From the NCBI GenBank assembly GCA_022402445.1, contig JAKRSF010000007.1, positions 124,001 through 188,000 on the forward strand: a stretch of 64,000 nt of DNA, written 5' to 3'. The translations under genes and the position numbers were made by a program. Position 1 is the stretch's first letter; the number at the start of each line of letters is the position of its first letter. This stretch comes from Cyanobacteriota bacterium. Lineage in GTDB: Bacteria; Cyanobacteriota; Cyanobacteriia; CACIAM-69d. Positions 44,843 to 54,267 of this stretch are shown here, piece after piece. The notes beneath the pieces are model-generated. The model was not told the origin of the DNA and ran no database searches. It was given only the letters and a program-made list of their open reading frames with translations.

Positions 44843-46312
44843 CTAGCGGCCCCCCACCGTAATCGAATCCACCTTGATATGGGGCTGCCCCACCGTCACA
44901 TAGACACTGCCACTGACCGAACCGCAGAACCCCGCCGCCAACTCCAGATCATTCGACGACATGGAAATGCGCTGCATAATCTCCGTCGCCTCCCCGATCA
45001 GCGTCGCCCCCTTCAGCGGTTTGGTGAGCTCGCCATTCTCAATCAAATACGCCTCATCCACCCCGAAATTAAACTGGCCCGTCGCCCCGACGCTGCCGCC
45101 GCCCATCTTCTTGCAGTAAATCCCCCGCTCAATGGACCCAAACAGATCCGCCGTCGAGTACTCACCGGACGCAATGTAGGTGTTCCGCATCCGCGACGCC
45201 GCCGCAAACCCATAGCTCTGGCGACGCCCGCTGCCCGTCCGGGGATGGCCCGTCCGCACACTGCCCGCGCGATCGGAAATGAAATTCTTCAAAATGCCAT
45301 TCTCAATCAGCAGGGTCCGCTGCACCGGCATCCCCTCATCGTCCATATCCAGCGTGCCAAAGGCCCCATCCGACAGGCCCTCATCCCACGCCGTCAGGTT
45401 CTCATGGGCGATCTTTTCGCCCTTTTTGTCGATAAATGGCGTCGTGCCCCGCTCAATCTGCGTCGTCTCCAGCAGGTGGCCGCACGCCTCATGGAAAATC
45501 ACGCCGCCAAAGGCATTGGCCATCACCACCGGATAGGAACCCGATTCCACATAGTCGGCATAGAGCATCTTGCCCGCCGCTTCGGAAATTTCGTCGGCCA
45601 GGTCTTCATAGCTCCAGGTGCGCAGGAAGTCCGGCCCGCCGGTGTTGCCCACTCGCTTCCCGATGGACGACCGATTGGCCCCGTCGGCACAGAGCAGATT
45701 GGAGCCCACGGATTGGGTGAGGCGCACATCCCGCGCAAAGACCCCATCACTGGCGGCCACCAGCACCTCCTGCCAGTCGCGGAAGTAGACTGATCGCCGG
45801 GACTGGATGTGGCTGGCCTTGCGCTGAAGCGCCCCATTGGCCTCCAGGAGCACATCCCCCATTTCGCGCATGGGACTGAGTTGGGCCAGCCAGCTATCCT
45901 TGTTCCGCAGGGCACCGTAGTCCCGCAGGGGTTCGAGGTTGATGTCGGGGATGAAGGCGGCGGGGCCGGGGAGTTTGAGGCCCAGGATCGACAGGGCTTT
46001 TTCTAGGGATGCCTTGAGGCCGCTGAAGGACAGGTCATTGGTGCTGACGTAGCAGTCCTGCTTGCCGAGGAACAGGCGCACCCCGGCCCCGGTGGACAGG
46101 CGCGGCGACAGGCTGGTGATGGCTTCGTCCTCGGCGAGGCAACTGATGTAGTTGTCGCGCTCTAGGAAAAATTCTACGAAGTCGGCCCCGGCGGCGCGCC
46201 CAAGGCCCAGCAGGGTCGAGAGGGGTGCCCGCCAGCTTTCGTCGAAACGGGTGCCGGTGGGGGCATAGCTCAAGGTGGGCAGTTCCTTCGACAGCAGCAG
46301 GGTGGATGACAT
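44843..46312 (-). CDS. tldD: TldD family metalloprotease
   Basis: TldD is the zinc-metalloprotease partner of TldE/PmbA, which together degrade unfolded peptides and mature some modified peptides. The HExxxH site appears as [18 protein letters not shown], with downstream [20 protein letters not shown] and [17 protein letters not shown], all typical. Start ATG 46312 is preceded by an AGGAG ribosome-binding site at about 46320-46324; the ATG at 46372 is not supported. About 489 residues, normal. The partner TldE gene is not in the window. The 3' side carries three hairpins. Confidence 0.92.
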   Translation of the reverse strand: MSSTLLLSKELPTLSYAPTGTRFDESWRAPLSTLLGLGRAAGADFVEFFLERDNYISCLAEDEAITSLSPRLSTGAGVRLFLGKQDCYVSTNDLSFSGLKASLEKALSILGLKLPGPAAFIPDINLEPLRDYGALRNKDSWLAQLSPMREMGDVLLEANGALQRKASHIQSRRSVYFRDWQEVLVAASDGVFARDVRLTQSVGSNLLCADGANRSSIGKRVGNTGGPDFLRTWSYEDLADEISEAAGKMLYADYVESGSYPVVMANAFGGVIFHEACGHLLETTQIERGTTPFIDKKGEKIAHENLTAWDEGLSDGAFGTLDMDDEGMPVQRTLLIENGILKNFISDRAGSVRTGHPRTGSGRRQSYGFAAASRMRNTYIASGEYSTADLFGSIERGIYCKKMGGGSVGATGQFNFGVDEAYLIENGELTKPLKGATLIGEATEIMQRISMSSNDLELAAGFCGSVSGSVYVTVGQPHIKVDSITVGGR

Positions 46313-46365
46313 GGGCGCGACTCCTGGAGGATGGCGGTGGATGAACCTGAGTTTTATTAAACTTT

Positions 46366-46379
46366 GGTTCACGAAACTT
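46366..46379 (-). promoter_or_regulatory. GTTTCGTGAACC motif upstream of tldD
   Basis: AAGTTTCGTGAACC on the minus strand, ending 54 bases before the tldD ATG. The same core occurs upstream of both tandem surface-protein genes (52543-52558 and 54268-54283, there on the plus strand as written). Confidence 0.35.
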
Positions 46380-46628
46380 AAAGCGGGTCTGGTGTCAGTT
46401 TAGCAAAGGGACTGGGAGGGGAAGGGGGGTGGGGGCCGATCGCGGGCCGATCGCGGGGGACCGGTAGCGGGAACGACAGGGGCAGGGTCGAGATTGTGTA
46501 AACTTTCTTTAAGGAAATGGGACTAAGGGTTTTTAATTCATGGCGGGGGTTCGGCGCGATCGCGCGGCCCCTGGCCGGAGCCTGCCACCCGTTCCTAGAC
46601 CAGCCCCCATGATCAGGAGAAGCTAACC

Positions 46629-47789
46629 GTGGAGCCAACGATGGACCCGAGCGCCCCATCAAATCGTTTCGGCCAGGGGACGGGCCTCTACGGGCGTCTG
46701 CTGCTGATTTCGCCGTTTTTCCTGTGGGGGACGGCGATGGTGGCTATGAAGGGGATTTTGGACCGGACGGAGCCCCTGTTTTTGGGGGGGCTGCGGATTG
46801 TGCCGGCGGGGTTGCTGGTGCTGGCGATCGCGGCGGTGTTGGGCCGTCCCCAGCCCCGAAGTTGGCGGGCGTGGGGGTGGGTGCTGGCCTTTGCCCTGGT
46901 GGATGGGGCGATGTTTCAGGGGTTTTTGGCCCAGGGGCTGACGCGCACCACGGCGGGCCTCGGGTCCGTGACGATTGATTCCCAGCCACTGGCGGTGGCG
47001 CTGATGGCCCGCTGGCTCTATGGGGAATTGATCGGGCCGGTGGGCTGGCTGGGGCTGGCGTTGGGGATTTGTGGCATTGCTCTCGTTGGGCTGCCGGAGG
47101 GCTGGTGGTTGCAGGTGGGGGGGCTGCTGGAGTGGCGATCGCGGTTGGCCGATCTCGTTTCGGGCGGCGATGGCTGGAGTTTTGACCTGGATCACCTGGC
47201 CCAATTCTGGAGTGGCATTGCGGCAAACGGAGCCTGGTGGATGCTGTTGGCGGCTCTATCGATGGCCGTCGGCACCGTGATGATGCGGCCCCTGAGTCGC
47301 CAGGTGGATCCGATCGTGGCGACGGGCTGGCACATGATCCTGGGGGGAATGCCGCTCCTGGGCCTCTCGGCGGCGACGGAGTTGGAGCAATGGCAGCGGC
47401 TGGGGTTGGCGGACTGGGGCGCGATCGCCTATGCCACGGTCCTCGGGAGTGCGGCGTCCTATGGGGTCTTTTTCTACTTCGCCTCCAGGGGCAACCTCAC
47501 CAGCCTCAGCGCCCTGACCTTCCTGACGCCGATTTTTGCCCTGATCTTCGGCAATCTGTTCCTACAGGAAACCCTCAGTTCGGTCCAGGGGGCGGGGGTG
47601 CTGCTGACGCTCCTGAGCATTTATTTGGTGAACCAGCGCGAGGCGATCGCCGCCCGATTCCGCACCGGATTTCGTCCTCAGCCATCCGCCGCCCCCGTGG
47701 CCATGCCGTCCGTCGAAGCGGCCCCCGACCTGGCCAAGGCCCCCCCAGAGAGCGCCCCCAACCATTCCCCAGGGCATCCCCTAAGATAG
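46629..47789 (+). CDS. DMT superfamily (EamA) permease
   Basis: Drug/metabolite transporter with two EamA repeats and about ten transmembrane helices. The first repeat starts at LLLISPFFLWGTAMVAMKGI and includes GLTRTTAGLGSVTIDSQPLA; the second covers LAALSMAVGTVMMRPLSRQV to LIFGNLFLQETLSSVQGAGV. The C-terminal 50 residues are a Pro/Ala-rich cytoplasmic tail. Start GTG 46629 follows AGGAG at 46616-46620 by eight bases; ATG 46641 is possible. The substrate is unknown. The next same-strand gene, msrA, begins about 87 bases downstream. Confidence 0.88.
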   Translation: MEPTMDPSAPSNRFGQGTGLYGRLLLISPFFLWGTAMVAMKGILDRTEPLFLGGLRIVPAGLLVLAIAAVLGRPQPRSWRAWGWVLAFALVDGAMFQGFLAQGLTRTTAGLGSVTIDSQPLAVALMARWLYGELIGPVGWLGLALGICGIALVGLPEGWWLQVGGLLEWRSRLADLVSGGDGWSFDLDHLAQFWSGIAANGAWWMLLAALSMAVGTVMMRPLSRQVDPIVATGWHMILGGMPLLGLSAATELEQWQRLGLADWGAIAYATVLGSAASYGVFFYFASRGNLTSLSALTFLTPIFALIFGNLFLQETLSSVQGAGVLLTLLSIYLVNQREAIAARFRTGFRPQPSAAPVAMPSVEAAPDLAKAPPESAPNHSPGHPLR

Positions 47790-47876
47790 AAGCGACAAGA
47801 TAGAAGCAAACGAAACGACGAGCCGTTATCCGCACCGTACCATTCACCGTCGCAACCACTCGCCACCGCATTTCCT

Positions 47877-48530
47877 ATGTTTCTCTTTGGCCTCGGTAAA
47901 AAGCTCAACCTCCCCTCCCCCAGCGAAGCCCTGCCCGGTCGCCAGGAGGAGATGCAGTTCATCAATCGTCATTTTGTTAACGGCAATCCCCTCAAGGGGC
48001 CGTTCCCCGAGGGGCTAGAGACGGCGATGTTTGGTCTGGGGTGTTTCTGGGGGGCGGAGCGGCGCTTCTGGCAGCAGGAGGGGGTTTTTAGTACTTCCGT
48101 GGGCTATGCCGCTGGGATTACGCCCAATCCGACCTACCAGGAGGTGTGCTCGGGCATGACGGGCCACAATGAGGTGGTGTTGGTTGTGTTTGATCCGGCC
48201 CAGATTTCCTATGAGACGCTGCTGGCGGTGTTCTGGGAGGCCCATAACCCGACCCAGGGGATGCGCCAGGGGAATGATGTGGGCACCCAATACCGCTCGG
48301 GGATTTATACCTACGATGAGGCCCAGCGGGCGGCGGCGGTGGCGTCGCGCGATCGCTACCAGGCAGCCCTGAAGGCGGCAGGCCACGGGGAGATCACCAC
48401 GGAAATTTTGGATGCACCGCCGTTCTACTACGCTGAGGATTATCACCAGCAGTATTTGGCGAAAAATCCCAATGGCTACTGCGGCCTCGGGGGTCTCGGG
48501 GTGGCTTGCCCCAGCGGCGTTGGGGTTTAG
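47877..48530 (+). CDS. msrA: Peptide methionine sulfoxide reductase A
   Basis: Reduces methionine-S-sulfoxide in proteins and free methionine, an oxidative-damage repair enzyme. The catalytic motif is [20 protein letters not shown], with Cys at about residue 56, then [32 protein letters not shown] and [20 protein letters not shown] followed by YRSGIY. A C-terminal [11 protein letters not shown] is also typical, and the end has an additional Cys for recycling. 217 residues. ATG 47877 is the likely start; internal ATG 47952 would remove the N-terminal extension. Confidence 0.96.
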   Translation: MFLFGLGKKLNLPSPSEALPGRQEEMQFINRHFVNGNPLKGPFPEGLETAMFGLGCFWGAERRFWQQEGVFSTSVGYAAGITPNPTYQEVCSGMTGHNEVVLVVFDPAQISYETLLAVFWEAHNPTQGMRQGNDVGTQYRSGIYTYDEAQRAAAVASRDRYQAALKAAGHGEITTEILDAPPFYYAEDYHQQYLAKNPNGYCGLGGLGVACPSGVGV

Positions 48531-48646
48531 GGAACCCTAGCGGTGGCCCCACCCCCCTGACGGACTGGAAGGAAAGGAATTGAATGAACTGGTGCCGCGA
48601 TCGCCATCCGTCCTGCGGGTTGGCGGGGCGGCCCGTTTGTGTTGAT

Positions 48647-48661
48647 CATCACATTGTGATG
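48647..48661. promoter_or_regulatory. Inverted repeat CATCACA-T-TGTGATG
   Basis: A perfect 7-bp inverted repeat with one central base, 65 bases upstream of the channel-protein ATG. It looks like a possible operator but differs in orientation and spacing from the CRP/SyCRP1 site TGTGA-N6-TCACA. Confidence 0.3.
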
Positions 48662-48725
48662 GCAACTACAGCGATCGCCCCCTAGGCGCGAAACCATTGA
48701 AGGCAGATGCACGATCGGAGGGGCC

Positions 48726-50528
48726 ATGCCCAACACCGCCGCCATGGAACCGCGACCCAACCCATCCACAGATCCGCACCTCGATCCGCGTTTTGATCCG
48801 CGATCGGTGGGGCAACCGAAGATCATCATTTCAGGGCTCGGGCGGACGGGCTATCGGATTTTCTGCCTGTTGCGGCAACAGGGGGCGGCGGTGGTGGGCA
48901 TTAGCGATCGCCCCATCCCGGAGGATAGCGATCGCATTTTGGTGGGCAATCCGCAAACCACGGCGACGCTGATCGCGGCGGGCATCCGCACGGCCCAAAC
49001 CCTGATCTTGGCCGGATCGCGGGATTCGGAAAACCTCGCCATTTTGATGCAGGCGAAGATCCTCAATCCCAAAATTCGCATCATTAATCGCCTGTTCAAT
49101 AGCAATCTGGGGCGGCGGCTTGATCGCACCCTGTCGGCCCATGTGAGCATGAGCGTGTCGTCCCTGGCGGCTCCGGTGTTTGCCTTTGCGGCCCTGGGCA
49201 GCCGCGCGATCGGCCAGTTGCAACTGTTTGACCGCACCTGGCCGATCCATGAGGAGCTGATCCACGAGGGGCATCCGTGGCGGGGGCGGCCCCTGCGGGA
49301 TCTGTGGGATGACCTCAATACCCTCTCGATTTACTATTTGCCCGCCACGGGCCGCGATCGCGCCGACGCCGACCTGGTATCCGCCGTGTTGGGGGGCCGC
49401 ACCCTGGAGGTGGGCGATCGCCTGATCGTCGCCACCCAACCCAATGTCCGCAAAACCCACCGCACCCTGCGCCAGCGATTTAACCGTGCCGTGGCCTGGT
49501 GGCGTCCGTTCCAGCACTATGGCCGCTCCGCCGCCGTGGCACTGGGCCTGCTGCTGCTGGCGATCGCCCTGTCCTGCGCCACCTACCTATCCATGGGGGC
49601 CAACATTTCCCCCGTCGATGCCCTCTACTTTTCCGTGGGCATGATCACCGGCGCGGGGGGCCAAGAGCAAGTGGCGGAACAGGCCCCGGATGCCATCAAG
49701 GTGCTGACGGCGGTGATGATGATCATCGGCGCGGGCCTGATCGGCATTTGCTATGCCCTGCTCAATGATTTTGTTTTGGGCACCCGCTTTCGCCAGTTCT
49801 GGAACGTGGCCCGCGTGCCCCAAAGCCACCACTACGCCATCTGCGGCCTCGGCGGCGTCGGCATTCGCATTGCCCAGGTGCTCCGCGATCGCGGCTGCGA
49901 TGTGGTCGTCATCGAGCGGGATTCCAATAACCGCTTCCTCGCCACCGCCCAGGCCCTCAATATCCCCGTCATCCTGGCCGACGCCACCATGGAAGTGTCC
50001 CTCAAGGCGGCCAATGTCCATCGCGCCAGCGCCCTGCTCGCCGTCACCAGCGATGACATGATGAACCTGGAAATTGCCCTGAGCGCCCGGGCGATCGCCC
50101 CCCACCTGCCCACCATCGTCCGCAATGAAGACCCGCGATCGGCCCTGATGGTCCATCAAGTCTTCGAGTTCGATTCCGTCCTCAGCCCCATTGATCTCGC
50201 CGCCCCCACCTTCGCCGCCGCCGCGATCGGCGGGCGGATCCTCGGCAACGGCATGACCGCCGACATCCTCTGGGTCGCCCTGGGCACCCTCATCACCCCC
50301 CGCCACCCCTTCTGCGGCCAGCAGGTGCAAGATGTGGCCCGCGAAGCGGATTTTGTACCCCTCTACCTCGAAACTAGCGACGGCACCCTCCACGGCTGGG
50401 ATTTGTTAGAAGCGCGCCTCCAACTGGGCCACGTCCTCTACCTCTCCATTCCCGCCAAACGGCTCGACACCCTCTGGCGCGTCGCCCCTGATCGCGTCAT
50501 GGACCTCTCCAAGGGCAAACATTTCTAG
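48726..50528 (+). CDS. RCK-domain channel-like protein with atypical filter
   Basis: A 600-residue protein with TrkA-N/RCK domains on both sides of a two-helix pore module. The first NAD-binding fold begins at KIIISGLGRTGYRIFCLLRQ. Transmembrane helices lie at about residues 272-292 and 328-350 around a re-entrant segment. The second RCK starts at HHYAICGLGGVGIRIAQVL and is followed by a TrkA-C-like region. Where potassium channels have TVGYGD this protein has SVGMITGAGGQ at about residues 304-314, so potassium selectivity is doubtful. The start ATG 48726 is used; ATG 48744 is possible. Confidence 0.82.
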   Translation: MPNTAAMEPRPNPSTDPHLDPRFDPRSVGQPKIIISGLGRTGYRIFCLLRQQGAAVVGISDRPIPEDSDRILVGNPQTTATLIAAGIRTAQTLILAGSRDSENLAILMQAKILNPKIRIINRLFNSNLGRRLDRTLSAHVSMSVSSLAAPVFAFAALGSRAIGQLQLFDRTWPIHEELIHEGHPWRGRPLRDLWDDLNTLSIYYLPATGRDRADADLVSAVLGGRTLEVGDRLIVATQPNVRKTHRTLRQRFNRAVAWWRPFQHYGRSAAVALGLLLLAIALSCATYLSMGANISPVDALYFSVGMITGAGGQEQVAEQAPDAIKVLTAVMMIIGAGLIGICYALLNDFVLGTRFRQFWNVARVPQSHHYAICGLGGVGIRIAQVLRDRGCDVVVIERDSNNRFLATAQALNIPVILADATMEVSLKAANVHRASALLAVTSDDMMNLEIALSARAIAPHLPTIVRNEDPRSALMVHQVFEFDSVLSPIDLAAPTFAAAAIGGRILGNGMTADILWVALGTLITPRHPFCGQQVQDVAREADFVPLYLETSDGTLHGWDLLEARLQLGHVLYLSIPAKRLDTLWRVAPDRVMDLSKGKHF

Positions 50529-50589
50529 GCGCTTCAGCCCCTGAACAGTCCAAAACTTCCCTCAACCATTTCTCTATTTCTCTACCCCT

Positions 50590-51015
50590 TTAGCCCTGTC
50601 TCGTTTGCTCAGAGCGCCTCAACACCTCCTCCATAAACGTCTTAGCCCTCTCCATACCCCCAGCCCCAGAAATACACAGCACTTGGGCATTACCGCCACT
50701 GTGAATAATGAGGTATTGATACTTCAGAAAAAAGTAGAGAATCCAGAAAATAATCCCTAATCCATAGAGAAAAACCGTAAAAATCCCCAGCACCAGCAGC
50801 CAAGATATGCCATCTTCAATAATTTCCACAGAATCAATTTCAGACAAAAGAATCTCGCAATTTCGCGTCGCAATGATCTTCCGCGTACGCTCGACGACCC
50901 TACCTTTGCGAACCTGAAGGGTCGTCGTCCCAATCAACGCCGGGGACAGAAAACTGTAATAGCTATTGGCCGCTTTCCCAGTGATTTCTAGGACCGCGTT
51001 TCTGGAATTACTCAT
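50590..51015 (-). CDS. Small membrane protein of unknown function
   Basis: A 141-residue protein with a soluble beta-rich N-terminus (IGTTTLQVRKGRVVERTRKI), two close hydrophobic segments at about residues 70-100 (WLLVLGIFTVFLYGLGIIFW) and a C-terminal helix. The organisation recalls PH-like bacterial membrane proteins, but the match is weak. Base composition is AT-richer than the surroundings and no HIP1 octamer occurs inside. It is convergent with the RCK channel gene. I do not recognise a definite family. Confidence 0.6.
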   Translation of the reverse strand: MSNSRNAVLEITGKAANSYYSFLSPALIGTTTLQVRKGRVVERTRKIIATRNCEILLSEIDSVEIIEDGISWLLVLGIFTVFLYGLGIIFWILYFFLKYQYLIIHSGGNAQVLCISGAGGMERAKTFMEEVLRRSEQTRQG

Positions 51016-51434
51016 CAGGGCTCAACCTCGCCACAGACTCCGCCAGTTACAAGCCCAGGAAACCTAGCCATCTCCCAGACGCCGACCCTCCCCAAGACAC
51101 CACAGGTATCCAAGGGATTGAATGAAGTGATCCTATGGCAGAACTCAAGTACCCGTTTTTGCTTTTATGGTTTCTTAGGTATTCCATGCGCCTTTGGCAC
51201 CCCCTAGCAACTCCGACGGTCCGAGGGCTCACCCGCGATCGCCCGAGGGAGCCCTAGGGATTTGCATCGTTCCGAATCCCCACAACCACCCAACCTCAAA
51301 CCCCCAACACAAAGGAGCCGGATCGATCCCCATCGGATCAACCCGGCTCCCCAACCTCAGCCCGCAAGGCTTCAGATCATCAAACCGCGAACCTACTCTC
51401 AATTAACCTAGGTCATCAACCTAGGCCGTTAACC
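51016..51434. other. 419-base intergenic region
   Basis: Contains the leader of the small membrane-protein gene and the 3' region of the first tandem surface-protein gene, including a hairpin at 51314-51350. No other gene or RNA was identified. Confidence 0.35.
51314..51350 (-). terminator. Hairpin downstream of first surface-protein gene
   Basis: GGAGCCGG at 51314-51321 pairs with CCGGCTCC at 51343-51350, about 85 bases past the stop of the leftward gene; only a short T-run follows on the minus strand. Confidence 0.45.
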
Positions 51435-52427
51435 TTAGACCGTGCGGCGGCGGCGCACCCCCGTCATCGCCAAGCCCAGCGTCGCCAAGCCCAGAATCGT
51501 ACCCGGTTCCGGCACGCTCGCCTCTTCAACCACCGGCGGCGGCGTCGCCACACTTCCCATCAGGGCCACCCCATCGTTGATGCACTCAAACAGCAGCGTC
51601 GCCGTGAAATCCCCCACCATGTCCGCCGTGCGCTTCACGCTGAACACCGTCGTGTGGGTGCCCAACTTCGCCGTGTTCACACCGTTGAGGCCCAGGCTCG
51701 CTTGGGTAGCGTTCGGATTGTTGAGGTTCGTGATGCCCCGCGCCGCCGCATTCGCCGCCAAACCACCCTTGAAGTCGAGACCCAGGGACAGGATGTCGTC
51801 ATAGAAGGTCACGCCCCCTTGGAAGGTGCCCGTGGCGATGTTGGTCGGGGCGCTGCGGCTCTGGTTGTACCAGCTCAGGGTCGTCGGATCCACATCCCCA
51901 AAGGAGTTGCCGTAGGCGTTGCTGCCGCTGCCCACGAAGCTCGCCATGGTGGAGTAGCCGTCGTTCACCGCCGTCATGTCCTTGGTGGTGACGTTGGAAT
52001 AAAGACCATTCGCCAACGCCTGGGGACGATCCGCGCCGCCGACCTTTTTGCCATCGTTGACGCCAGAGTCATTGAGGCTAGCGAAGTTGATGCCGAAGGT
52101 GCCGCCATTGGCAAAGGACAGCATCAAATCCCCAAAGTTGATGTGACCGTCACCAGCCGTGGAGGCAGCGTTGCCGTGGCGGCTGGTGTTGGCGTTGACG
52201 GCAAAGAAAATTTCGTCACCCACCTGCTTGTAGGCCATGCCATACATTTCGTAGGCGTTGCCCCCACGGCCGCTGACGTCGGAGCCGTCGGTGAAGGAGT
52301 CGATTACATAGTTCCAGTCGCCGAAGAGGGTGCCGGCCTGGGCGGGGGCGGCGGTGGTGGCGATCGCGGAGCATAGGGCGATCGCGAGGCCAGTCAGCGG
52401 TGCGCGGTTGGTTAGTTTGGTAAACAT
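51435..52427 (-). CDS. PEP-CTERM exosortase-dependent surface protein, tandem copy 1
   Basis: An exported 330-residue protein. The signal peptide ends near ATTAAPAQA at about residue 31; mature sequence starts GTLFGDWNYVIDSFTDGSDV, as in the XDD-type exosortase-dependent surface proteins of cyanobacteria. The C-terminus has VPEPGTILGLATLGLAMTGV followed by basic RRRRTV, the PEP-CTERM sorting signal. ATG 52427 follows GGAG by eight bases. It shares 404 identical bases at its 3' end with the next gene upstream and a related leader region, showing recent duplication or gene conversion. No exosortase gene is in view. Function is unknown. Confidence 0.85.
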   Translation of the reverse strand: MFTKLTNRAPLTGLAIALCSAIATTAAPAQAGTLFGDWNYVIDSFTDGSDVSGRGGNAYEMYGMAYKQVGDEIFFAVNANTSRHGNAASTAGDGHINFGDLMLSFANGGTFGINFASLNDSGVNDGKKVGGADRPQALANGLYSNVTTKDMTAVNDGYSTMASFVGSGSNAYGNSFGDVDPTTLSWYNQSRSAPTNIATGTFQGGVTFYDDILSLGLDFKGGLAANAAARGITNLNNPNATQASLGLNGVNTAKLGTHTTVFSVKRTADMVGDFTATLLFECINDGVALMGSVATPPPVVEEASVPEPGTILGLATLGLAMTGVRRRRTV

Positions 52428-52953
52428 TTCGGGAGCTCCAAAAATCTTGCAGTGTGGGTCAGACGTGTCATGGCTGCACCTTCTACATTCAGACTATGGG
52501 CAAACTTCATGGGCAACCGAGAAGCTTGGGTGATTACTCCATAAAGGTTTCGTGAACCCTTGATGGCAGCTTCATATTTGACGACTCGTCTAAACTTGTC
52601 GCCTGAAAAACGCCCCCTAGGGTCCAAAAAAGTTTAAGAAAGCTGAAGAAAACCTGCGAAGTTTCAAGACCCTCCGCTGCGATTTTCCGTGGGGGGTGGG
52701 CTCCGCCGTAGGACGGTTCGGAACAGGAGGTGGGTGCCCCCGCGATCGCCCCTCGTCCCCGACCAGGTGCCCAATGATCCATGGGCCATCCTCGCCCTAG
52801 AGCGCATCGGTGGCCGCCCCTATCCCCCCAGGAAAAACACCCCCGTGGGAAAGGGGCCAGATTGAACCCCACGGCATCAACCTGACCCCCCGGCAAGCCA
52901 CCAAAACGTCCGATGCTAGATCCTCAGGCATCCCCCCCATGGGGGACCGGAGC
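52428..52953. other. 526-base gap between tandem surface-protein genes
   Basis: Carries two sequences also found upstream of the second copy: GACGTGTCATGGCTGCACC plus TTC at 52462-52483 (matched at 54187-54208 with one change), and AAAGGTTTCGTGAACC at 52543-52558. The remaining 390 bases are unlike those upstream of copy 2 and hold no recognisable gene or terminator. Confidence 0.5.
52543..52558 (+). promoter_or_regulatory. Conserved upstream motif, copy 1
   Basis: AAAGGTTTCGTGAACC lies 116 bases from the ATG of the first surface-protein gene; the related AAAGCTTCCGTGAACC lies 118 bases from the second. Equal placement suggests a regulatory site, although shared ancestry of the leaders could also explain it. 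Confidence 0.45.
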
Positions 52954-54150
52954 CTAGACCGTGCGGCGGCGGCGCACCCCCGTCATCGCCAAGCCCAGCG
53001 TCGCCAAGCCCAGAATCGTACCCGGTTCCGGCACGCTCGCCTCTTCAACCACCGGCGGCGGCGTCGCCACACTTCCCATCAGGGCCACCCCATCGTTGAT
53101 GCACTCAAACAGCAGCGTCGCCGTGAAATCCCCCACCATGTCCGCCGTGCGCTTCACGCTGAACACCGTCGTGTGGGTGCCCAACTTCGCCGTGTTCACA
53201 CCGTTGAGGCCCAGGCTCGCTTGGGTAGCGTTCGGATTGTTGAGGTTCGTGATGCCCCGCGCCGCCGCATTCGCCGCCAAACCACCCTTGAAGTCGAGAC
53301 CCAGGGACAGGATGTCGTCATAGAAGGTCACGCCCCCTTGGAAGGTGCCCGTGGCGATATTGGCCGGGGCGCTGCGCTTTTGGTTGTAGTAGCTCAGGGT
53401 CGTCGGATCCACATCCCCAAAGGAGTTCCGGTAGGCGTTGCTGCCGCTGCCCACAAATTGCGCCATGGTCTCGTAGCCATTGTTCACCGCCGTCATGTCC
53501 TTGGTGGTGACGTTGGAGTAGAGGCCGTTTTCCAACTGGGCGGGGCGATTTTCGTAGGTGGTCTTGTAGCCGGAAATGTAGGTCTCGGTCTCGGTGCGGT
53601 AGATTTTCTTGTAGCTAGAGATGTAGCGCTCGCGGGTCCGGGTGAGGGTCGGTCTGCCGTTGGCGTCATAGGTGGTGGTGGTCACCGTGCGGGTGCTGTA
53701 GACCGGCTCTTCGCGATCTAGAACCTTGATGTTTCGGGTCTTGTAGATGGGGGTTTTGACTTCCATCTTGAGGCCGTCGTCGCTGCCGGAGTCGTTGAGG
53801 CTGGCGAAGTTGATGCCGAAGGCGCTGCCGTTGGCGAAGGAGAGCATCAGGTCACCAAAACCGATGTGGCCATCCTTGGCGCTGGAGGCGGCGTTGCCAT
53901 CGCGGTTGGTGTTGGCGTTGACGGCAAAGAAGATTTCGTCGCCCACTTGCTTGTAGGCCATGCCGTACATTTCGTAGGCGTTGCCCCCACGGCCACTGAC
54001 GTCGGAGCCGTCGGTGAAGGAGTCGATTACATAGTTCCAGTCGCCGAAGAGGGTGCCGGCCTGGGCGGGGGCAGCGGTGGTGGCGATCGCGGAGCATAGG
54101 GCGATCGCGAGGCCGGTCAAGGGGGCGCGGTGGGTCAAGGCTTTCAGCAT
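52954..54150 (-). CDS. PEP-CTERM exosortase-dependent surface protein, tandem copy 2 with insertion
   Basis: Paralogue of the downstream gene, about 398 residues. Signal peptide, XDD-type start (GTLFGDWNYVIDSFTDGSDV) and PEP-CTERM tail are almost identical, and the last 404 coding bases match exactly (52955-53358). It differs by about 70 extra residues encoded around 53548-53766, rich in Tyr, Thr, Arg and Lys, with repeated YISSYKKIY and YISGYKTTY units. Start ATG 54150 with GGAG eight bases upstream; the more upstream ATG 54210 is unlikely. Exported and anchored or released by an exosortase; function unknown. Confidence 0.85.
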   Translation of the reverse strand: MLKALTHRAPLTGLAIALCSAIATTAAPAQAGTLFGDWNYVIDSFTDGSDVSGRGGNAYEMYGMAYKQVGDEIFFAVNANTNRDGNAASSAKDGHIGFGDLMLSFANGSAFGINFASLNDSGSDDGLKMEVKTPIYKTRNIKVLDREEPVYSTRTVTTTTYDANGRPTLTRTRERYISSYKKIYRTETETYISGYKTTYENRPAQLENGLYSNVTTKDMTAVNNGYETMAQFVGSGSNAYRNSFGDVDPTTLSYYNQKRSAPANIATGTFQGGVTFYDDILSLGLDFKGGLAANAAARGITNLNNPNATQASLGLNGVNTAKLGTHTTVFSVKRTADMVGDFTATLLFECINDGVALMGSVATPPPVVEEASVPEPGTILGLATLGLAMTGVRRRRTV

Positions 54151-54267
54151 GGTAGGGACTCCAGAAATCCTGCGGTCGAAGTTTGAGACGTGTCGTGGCT
54201 GCACCTTCAACTTCTACGTTAAGGGTGATCTTTGCTGGAGTCGGAAAAGTTTCTGCGATCGCTAATT

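Noticed and set aside
48647-48661. CRP-type (SyCRP1) binding site
   Set aside because: The half-sites TCACA and TGTGA are in the opposite order and only one base apart, so it is not a standard site; kept only as an inverted repeat.
51435-54150. Composite transposon suggested by the long direct repeats
   Set aside because: No transposase, terminal inverted repeats or target duplication; the repeats are the 3' ends of paralogous genes.
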